A program made the translations under genes and the position numbers. Below, in pieces: positions 60,401 to 64,000 of a stretch of DNA of 64,000 bases (the first letter of the stretch is position 1; each line of letters opens with the position of its first letter). This DNA comes from Gymnorhina tibicen (lineage: Eukaryota; Chordata; Aves; Passeriformes; Artamidae), in the NCBI GenBank assembly GCA_013399875.1, contig VXAZ01008170.1, positions 868,001 to 932,000 on the forward strand, read 5' to 3'. The notes beneath the pieces were generated by a model that did not search any database, was not told the DNA's origin, and saw only the letters and a list, made by a program, of their open reading frames with translations.

Positions 60401-61042
60401 ACACTGAAGTGGAACTTCTTGTGTTTTAGTTTACGGCCATTACTCCTCATCCCGTCGCCGGGCACCGCTTGAAAGAGTCTGGCACCATCCCCCTGGCACC
60501 CGTCCTTTGAGATATTTATATGAATTAATGAGATCCCTTCTCAGGCTTCTCTGGACTACACAGGCCCAGCATTTCTTCCGCAACGCTGCTCTAACCAGGA
60601 TGTGTATGACAGCAGATATACGAAACCAATAAAAACACCGGAACCCAAGTCCTACCCGTGCACCAGCCAAAGGCGCTCTCTCTCTACAAGGCCCAGCACT
60701 ACGAGAGGGCGCGGCTCGCCCGGGCGGGAGCAGAGACAGGGGGCAGAAGCAGGGGCAGAGGGCACGGACAGGGACAGAGGGCAGGAGGCAGGGACGGAGG
60801 GCACGGACAGGGGTGGTGCCGAGAAGCCCGTGACTTGGGCGGTGCGCCGGGGGGCCGAGGGCCGACCCCGCCCCGCTCACCTGCAGCTTGGGCCTCCGCG
60901 CCAAGTAGGGCCAAATGCATCCCCCGGCCGCGCCGGCCGCGCCGTCCGCCGCCGCCGGGCAGGGCCGCGTGTAGACGATGCCGTACATGACCCAGCAGGT
61001 GTGCGCCACGTACACGGCGAACACGCCCACCACCAGGCTGGT
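36317..61042 (-). CDS. CLPTM1L: CLPTM1-like protein (lipid scramblase CLPTM1L), 17 exons, start codon missing
   Basis: CLPTM1L is a multipass ER membrane protein of the CLPTM1 family. In mammals it acts as a scramblase for glucosaminyl-phosphatidylinositol in GPI-anchor synthesis, and it was first named CRR9 for a link to cisplatin resistance. I rebuilt 17 exons with GT-AG introns and continuous phase, giving 537 visible residues plus stop (human 538). A first transmembrane helix near the N terminus is followed by a large luminal domain (exons 2-6). A cluster of membrane helices in exons 7-16 and a lysine-rich cytosolic tail complete it. Most exons align to human nearly residue for residue. 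The first roughly eight codons, including ATG, are absent: the frame runs into an N at 61043. Residues about 29-41 are an Ala/Gly-rich stretch longer than in human. The gene lies upstream of TERT in the same orientation, as in mammals. Confidence 0.97.
37268..37422. repeat. GTTT/GGTT-rich low-complexity tract
   Basis: About 155 bases made almost only of G and T, with irregular GGTT, GTTTT and TTTGG units. On the transcribed strand it is an AAC/CCAA-rich tract in CLPTM1L intron 16. Open frames over it are low-complexity artefacts. Confidence 0.9.
37797..37912 (-). CDS. CLPTM1L: CLPTM1L exon 16 (472-509)
   Basis: Reads [20 protein letters not shown], then [19 protein letters not shown]. This is the most conserved part of the family. 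Acceptor TTTGTAG, donor GTACGA, 116 bases. Confidence 0.97.
40285..40960 (-). mobile_element. Possible retroviral LTR in CLPTM1L intron 15
   Basis: This region differs in composition from its intron. On the minus strand it has a TATA-like TTTTATATACCC near 40780-40795 and an AATAAA at 40316-40321 near its presumed 3' end, in the order expected of an LTR. The segment near 40340-40450 is a degenerate GTGCACACC-type repeat. I cannot name the family or fix the ends. Confidence 0.4.
40450..40467. repeat. (CA)n microsatellite
   Basis: About nine CA units without interruption. Confidence 0.95.
41599..41643 (-). CDS. CLPTM1L: CLPTM1L exon 15 (457-471)
   Basis: 45 bases reading [15 protein letters not shown]. 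Acceptor TTTCTAG, donor GTAAGT. Confidence 0.95.
41726..41781 (-). CDS. CLPTM1L: CLPTM1L exon 14 (438-456)
   Basis: Reads [19 protein letters not shown], a membrane helix. Acceptor CTTCAG, donor GTAAGA, 56 bases. The next intron is only 82 bases. Confidence 0.95.
42068..42102 (-). CDS. CLPTM1L: CLPTM1L exon 13 (426-437)
   Basis: A 35-base exon reading [12 protein letters not shown], with a split Ser codon before it and a split Gly codon after it. Acceptor TTTGCAG, donor GTGAGT. Confidence 0.94.
43916..43998 (-). CDS. CLPTM1L: CLPTM1L exon 12 (399-425)
   Basis: Reads [20 protein letters not shown], then LLNVKYK: one membrane helix. Acceptor GTCTGTTAG, donor GTACTG, 83 bases. Confidence 0.96.
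44657..44707 (-). CDS. CLPTM1L: CLPTM1L exon 11 (382-398)
   Basis: 51 bases, 17 codons. Reads [17 protein letters not shown]. Acceptor TTGCAG, donor GTAAGA. Acidic and basic loop between helices. Confidence 0.95.
45731..45796 (-). CDS. CLPTM1L: CLPTM1L exon 10 (360-381)
   Basis: 66 bases, 22 codons. Reads [16 protein letters not shown], then LRPKFQ. Acceptor ATCACAG, donor GTATAG. Confidence 0.95.
47152..47255 (-). CDS. CLPTM1L: CLPTM1L exon 9 (325-359)
   Basis: Reads [20 protein letters not shown], then [15 protein letters not shown]. Two hydrophobic segments flank DEQT. Acceptor TGTCTAG, donor GTGAGT, 104 bases. Confidence 0.96.
48610..48694 (-). CDS. CLPTM1L: CLPTM1L exon 8 (297-324)
   Basis: Reads [20 protein letters not shown], then MIGMSTKA. 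A lysine-rich cytosolic loop follows the helix. Acceptor TTTGCAG, donor GTATGG, 85 bases. Confidence 0.96.
50184..50278 (-). CDS. CLPTM1L: CLPTM1L exon 7 (265-296)
   Basis: Reads [20 protein letters not shown], then [12 protein letters not shown], entering a membrane helix. Acceptor TTCATAG, donor GTAAGT, 95 bases. Confidence 0.96.
51658..51775 (-). CDS. CLPTM1L: CLPTM1L exon 6 (226-264)
   Basis: Reads [20 protein letters not shown], then [19 protein letters not shown]. Acceptor GAAATGCAG, donor GTACGC, 118 bases. Confidence 0.97.
54760..54995 (+). mobile_element. CR1 LINE 3' fragment in CLPTM1L intron 5
   Basis: Diverged CR1 end: AAAGCAGGTTGCCCATGGAG, TCTCCATCCTTGGATATAAC, AACTGGAAAAGGTCTTGAAC and a TTGGACTAGCAG stretch. 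The terminal repeat is degraded. Confidence 0.82.
55585..55663 (-). CDS. CLPTM1L: CLPTM1L exon 5 (199-225)
   Basis: 79 bases. Reads [20 protein letters not shown], then RVKDLM. The acceptor ATCCTAG is chosen over a CAG seven bases further in, because it completes a Met codon and keeps the family sequence. Donor GTGAGT. Confidence 0.95.
57390..57532 (-). CDS. CLPTM1L: CLPTM1L exon 4 (152-198)
   Basis: Reads [18 protein letters not shown], then [18 protein letters not shown]. Acceptor TTTTAAAG, donor GTAAGT, 143 bases. Confidence 0.97.
58294..58483 (-). CDS. CLPTM1L: CLPTM1L exon 3 (88-151)
   Basis: Reads [20 protein letters not shown], then [14 protein letters not shown] and [15 protein letters not shown]. 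Acceptor TATTTTAG, donor GTAGGT, 190 bases. An N-glycosylation-type NGT site is visible. Confidence 0.97.
59846..59946 (-). CDS. CLPTM1L: CLPTM1L exon 2 (55-87)
   Basis: Reads [20 protein letters not shown], then [13 protein letters not shown]. Acceptor GATTTTAG, donor GTAAGG, 101 bases. Start of the luminal domain. Confidence 0.95.
60193..60590 (-). mobile_element. CR1 LINE 3' fragment in CLPTM1L intron 1
   Basis: Reverse-complement CR1: GGGCTGGAAAGGACCTCTGG, GACTCCACAATCTCCCTGGG, AGCCTGTTCCAGTGCTCTGC, AAGTTCTTCCTAACACTGAA and GAGATCCCTTCTCAGGCTTC. It is same-sense with CLPTM1L and ends close to the GC-rich promoter side. Confidence 0.92.
60737..60815. repeat. G-rich minisatellite-like tract beside CLPTM1L exon 1
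   Basis: Plus-strand G-runs separated by short A/C spacers. The 16-base unit GAGGGCACGGACAGGG is repeated at 60758-60773 and 60797-60812. Several runs of three or more G make G-quadruplex formation possible. Confidence 0.75.
60881..61042 (-). CDS. CLPTM1L: CLPTM1L exon 1, partial (visible residues 1-54)
   Basis: Reads [20 protein letters not shown], then GIVYTRP, an Ala/Gly-rich insert and [10 protein letters not shown] before a GTGAGC donor. The hydrophobic run is the first transmembrane helix or signal anchor. The frame stops at the N at 61043, and the sequence beyond it (up to 61140) has no in-frame ATG, so the start codon is lost in an assembly gap. Confidence 0.93.
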
Positions 61043-61043
61043 N
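61043..61043. other. Assembly gap or ambiguity (N) at the CLPTM1L start
   Basis: One N lies exactly where the first codons of CLPTM1L should be. The missing part, about eight codons by comparison with human, shows that the N stands for lost sequence and not one base. Confidence 0.85.
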
Positions 61044-61146
61044 CGGCCCCGCCCGCGGCGCGCGCGTTACAGCGCGGCGGCGGCGGCCGCTAGGGGGCGC
61101 TGTGTGCGGGGCCCGGCCCCGGGTCCGCTCACGGCTTCGAGCAGAG

Positions 61147-61240
61147 GAATAAGGATAATAATGATAACTATGATGATAATAATGATAATAATGTGCTAAT
61201 GTCATAATAATAGTGATAATGATAATAATGATGGTAATCA
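61147..61240. repeat. ATA/ATG trinucleotide microsatellite
   Basis: Imperfect AATAATGATAAT-type repeats over about 95 bases, directly between the CLPTM1L CpG island and a CR1 copy. Confidence 0.9.
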
Positions 61241-61890
61241 CAGAGTCACACAGAATCCATGAGGTTGGAAAAGGCCTCTGAGATCATCGAGTCCAGCCGA
61301 TGACACCAACTAGACCATGGCACAAAGTGCCAGGTCCAGTCTTTCGTTAAAGACCCTTAGGGATGGTGACTCCACCATCTCCTTGGGCAGCCCATTCCAG
61401 CATCTAATCACCCTTTCTGTGAAGCAATTCTTCCTGAAGTACAACCTAAACCCCCACGTGCAGCTTCAGACTTTGTCCTCTCATCCTGTTACCTGGGAGA
61501 AGAGACCAACCCCCACCCAGCTACACCCCTCCTTTCAGGGGGTTGTAAAGAGTGATAAGGTCCCCCCTGAGCCTCCTTTTCTCCAGCCTAAACACCCCCA
61601 GCTCCCTCAGCTGCTCCTTGTAGGACTTGTGGTCCTGACCCTTTACCAGCTTCATTGCCCTTTTCTGAACACGCTCCAGCAGCTCAGTATCCTTCCTGAA
61701 TGGAGGGACCCAGAACTGGACACAGCACTCGAGGTGATGCCTCACCAGTGCTGAGTACATGGGGACAATCATTGCCTTGGTCCTGCTGGCCACACTATTT
61801 CTGCTACAGGCCAGGGTGCCATCGGCCTTCTTGGCCACTTGGGCACACACCGGCTCGTGTTCAGCCGTCTGTCAAGCAGCACCCCCAGGT
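61241..61890 (-). mobile_element. CR1 LINE, about 650 bases, with remnant of the reverse-transcriptase frame
   Basis: Reverse-complement CR1 with the 3' tail on the left. The minus-strand frame at 61521-61850 still reads [20 protein letters not shown] and [15 protein letters not shown], the well-known C-terminal end of the CR1 ORF2 protein, followed by [15 protein letters not shown]. It is 5'-truncated and flanked on both sides by trinucleotide repeats. Confidence 0.95.
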
Positions 61891-61955
61891 AATAATAACA
61901 ACAATAACAATAATTGTTGGAATAATAACAACAGTAAGAATAACAATAAAAATAT
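61891..61955. repeat. AAT/AAC trinucleotide microsatellite
   Basis: Imperfect AATAACAAC repeats abut the 5'-truncated end of the CR1. Confidence 0.88.
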
Positions 61956-62054
61956 CCTTAGGCAGTCTAACAAAAAATTACCTTTGATACAGGCACAGAC
62001 TGCAAGATAGTGCAATAGGATGGAAAAAGAAGTCAGGGAAAGGAAAGGAGCAAC

Positions 62055-62176
62055 ATTTCAAGGCCAGGTTGGATGGGGTCCTGAGCAAATTGGTCTAGTG
62101 GAAGGTGTCTGTGCCCATGGCACAGGTTTTGGAACTGATGATCTTTAAGGTGTCCTCCAACACAAACCATTCCTTC
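62055..62176 (+). mobile_element. CR1 3' tail fragment
   Basis: AAGGCCAGGTTGGATGGGGT, AATTGGTCTAGTGGAAGGTG, TGCCCATGGCA and GATGATCTTTAAGGTGTCCT match the CR1 3' end on the plus strand. Confidence 0.9.
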
Positions 62177-62184
62177 TCTACTTT

Positions 62185-62710
62185 GCGCTGGTGTGGTCTC
62201 ACCTTGCGTCCAGTGTTCAGTTTTAGGCACCACAACATAAGAAAGACATAGAACTATTAGAAAGGGTCCAAAGGAGGGCGACAAAGATGTTGAAGGGCCT
62301 TGAGGGGAAGCTGTATGAGGAGTGGCTGAGGTCACTTGGTCTGTTCAGCCTGGAGGAGACTGAGGGAAGACATCATTGCAGTCTACAGCTTTCTCATGAG
62401 GGGAAGAGGAGGGGCAGGCACTGATCTCTGTGGTGACCAGTGACAGGACCCAAGGGAATGGCCTGAAATTGTGTCTGGGGAGGTTTAGGCTGGATATTAG
62501 TAAAAGGTTCTTCACCCAGGGGATGGTTGCGCACTGGAACAGGCTCCCCAGAGGAGCGGTCACAGCACCAAGGCTGCCTGAGTCCAAGAAGTTGGAAAAT
62601 GCTCTCAGGCACATAGTGTGATTCTTGGGGATGGCCTGCACAGGGCCAGGAGTTGGACTCGATGATCCTTGTGGGTCCCTTCCATCTCAGGATGTTCTGT
62701 GATTCTGTGA
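62185..62710 (+). mobile_element. CR1 LINE 3' fragment, about 525 bases
   Basis: Plus-strand CR1: GAAAGGGTCCAAAGGAGGGC, GGTCTGTTCAGCCTGGAGGA, TTAGGCTGGATATTAGTAAA, CACTGGAACAGGCTCCCCAG, GTTGGACTCGATGATCCTTG, and the terminal ATTCTGTGA. The full terminal structure is kept, so this copy is relatively young or well preserved. Confidence 0.94.
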
Positions 62711-63164
62711 ACAGGAACAAACAGTGAAGGGTGGTGGCAGAACCCAGAAGGGGAGGGTCTGGTGTCCATTCATCAGCTGAGGAAGCAGCCCCTGGGCAGC
62801 ACGACTGCCAAGCAGTCAGCCACACTCTGCTCTCATAGGCCTGAGCTACCAAACATTGTCCCTCAAGGGAGCTGGGAAGGCTCTTCCAGGCCCTGTGCTT
62901 GGATTGAAAAAGGAATGTTTCTTGTGGTCCTTATATGTCTGCTTGTGTGTGGGTCAGCCAGAAGAAGGTGATGATGTGAGTACTTAGCTCAAGTACGCCT
63001 CAGCTGAGAGGCTTGGGCAGAGGGTACTCAGGGGCAGAAGAGGCACAAGCATGGGTTACGGATAAACTGCCCCAGCAGCTCAGCGAGGTGGCACAACCAG
63101 GAGTTTCCTTGCAACACAGATGAGAGAAAACAAACACTTCGCTAGGTGAAGGGCATCCACGCCC
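62711..63164. other. Unassigned sequence
   Basis: Between a CR1 end and an LTR. I recognise no gene or repeat family. Short open frames only. Confidence 0.6.
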
Positions 63165-63705
63165 ATCCTGGTTTCAGCTGGGATAGACTTAATTTTCTTC
63201 CTAGTAGCTGGTGCAGAGCTGTGTTTTGGGTTTAGTAGGAGAATAATGTCGGTTTTGTTATTGCTCAGCAGTGCTTACCCCAAATCAAGGACTTCCAGTG
63301 TTCCTTGGTCTGCCAGTGAGGAGGTGCACAAGAAGCTGGGAGGCAGCATGTCCCGGACAGCTGACCCAAACTGTCCAAAGGGATATTCTATGCCATAGAA
63401 CATCATGCCCAGTATGTAAACAGGAGGGAGTTGCTGGGGCGGGGCTGGGCATTGGTCAGAGGGTAGTAAGCAGTTATGTTGAGCATACCTTGTGCCTCTT
63501 GGGTTTTATTCCTCTTTGTTGTCACCCTTTTCATTATTACTTTATCTTATTTTATTTCAACTATTAAACTGTTCTTATCTCAACCCCCAGGTTTCTTCCT
63601 CTTTTTCCTCAGTTCTCATCCTCTTCCCACCAGGGGTGGGGGGAGAGTGAGCAAGCGGACGTGTGATACTTAGTTGCCAGCTGAGGTTAACCACAACAAC
63701 TCCAT
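63165..63705 (+). mobile_element. ERVL-like solo LTR
   Basis: Near-complete avian ERVL-type LTR: TCCTGGTTTCAGCTGGGATA, CTGGTGCAGAGCTGTGTTTT, GCTCAGCAGTGCTTAC, GGACAGCTGACCCAAACTGT, CAAAGGGATATTCTATGCCA, CATCATGCCCAGTATGTAAA, CTATTAAACTGTTCTTATCT, CTTAGTTGCCAGCTGAGGTT and a terminal AACCACAACA. The beginning and end suit a full LTR. No internal retroviral genes are next to it. Confidence 0.88.
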
Positions 63706-64000
63706 CACTTGAAATTAGAGAACAACATTAAGAAAAACACTAGGAAGTCTTCCCTTGAAATCTTCCTACCATGCTGAATGTCTGTAATTTCTCTGTTGAG
63801 TTTCCCCAGTGTTTCACTTTTATTCTTGATACTGTTCATATTAATGGTTCAGCTTACACCCACTGGACCTCAGAGAATGCCTTTTTTCCACCCTCCATTA
63901 TCAGTTTCTCAGGTATATAGGTGTCTTGAGTGTTGGGTCCCTTCTCGTCTGTTTCCTGGATTAAAAAATGTAGCCAGAGCTACTTCACTCTAATTTAGAC
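63706..64000. other. Right-edge flank
   Basis: AT-rich sequence with no recognised gene or repeat. Confidence 0.6.

Larger units (their letters stand above)
44708..60880 (-). other. CLPTM1L: CLPTM1L introns 1-10 (non-exonic parts)
   Basis: Intron 1 (59947-60880) has a CR1 and a GC-rich purine repeat. Intron 5 (51776-55584) has a CR1 3' end at 54760-54995. Introns 2 (58484-59845), 3, 4 (55664-57389), 6 (50279-51657), 7 (48695-50183), 8 (47256-48609), 9 (45797-47151) and 10 (44708-45730) are AT-rich. I recognise no further gene, RNA or transposon in them. Confidence 0.7.
60690..61140. promoter_or_regulatory. CLPTM1L: CpG-rich island over CLPTM1L exon 1 and promoter
   Basis: Very GC- and CpG-rich sequence spans exon 1 and the presumed promoter, including GGGCGGGGCC (a GC box on the minus strand) just upstream of the N at 61043. 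Overlapping long open frames here reflect composition only. Confidence 0.75.

Noticed and set aside
60440..61241. Open frames of 110-197 codons over the CLPTM1L CpG island
   Set aside because: Composition artefacts. Only the short exon 1 part is real, and the longest runs past the exon 1 donor into intron and CR1 sequence.
1..64000. CRISPR arrays, tRNA or rRNA genes, operons
   Set aside because: No regularly spaced repeats, no tRNA-like cloverleaf or rRNA sequence noticed by eye. The window is vertebrate genomic DNA.

Overview
The window is a piece of a bird nuclear genome. It holds two multi-exon protein genes in tandem, both on the minus strand with GT-AG introns. The interspersed repeats are CR1 LINEs carrying the avian 3' end (...ATTCTGTGATTCTGTG) and LTRs resembling avian ERVL elements. 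There are no bacterial-type operons. I cannot name the species.

Layout from right to left, which is the direction of transcription. Positions 64000-61060 are a repeat-rich flank: an LTR at 63165-63705, several CR1 copies, and trinucleotide microsatellites. Positions 61042-36317 hold CLPTM1L, rebuilt here as 17 exons with 537 visible residues. Only its first few codons are missing, and they coincide with a single N at 61043. A probable CLPTM1L 3' UTR and an intergenic spacer rich in CR1 and LTR sequence follow (about 36316-26700). Positions 26445-411 hold TERT, the telomerase catalytic subunit, rebuilt as exons 1-15 of an expected 16 (1290 complete codons). The last exon lies beyond the left edge. 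The order and orientation CLPTM1L > TERT match the mammalian arrangement (human 5p15.33), so this is conserved synteny.

TERT has an intact N-terminal domain, an avian-type long basic linker, the RNA-binding domain, all RT motifs with the three catalytic aspartates (D903, D1061, D1062 in this model), and most of the C-terminal extension. CLPTM1L is a multipass ER membrane protein, known in mammals as a lipid scramblase in GPI-anchor synthesis. The two proteins are not known to act in one pathway. They are syntenic neighbours.

The most unusual signal is a roughly 63-base, about 94 % identical, inverted copy of the middle of TERT exon 5, at 16512-16574 inside TERT intron 3. In the TERT pre-mRNA it could pair with exon 5 and enclose exon 4 in a loop. 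On the opposite strand the copy lies in a block with a good splice acceptor, a good donor and a poly(A) signal, which could be an antisense transcription unit. A second point is an approximately 90-base sequence shared between TERT intron 1 and the tail of an LTR-like element 5.7 kb upstream. All coordinates and identities were worked out by eye.
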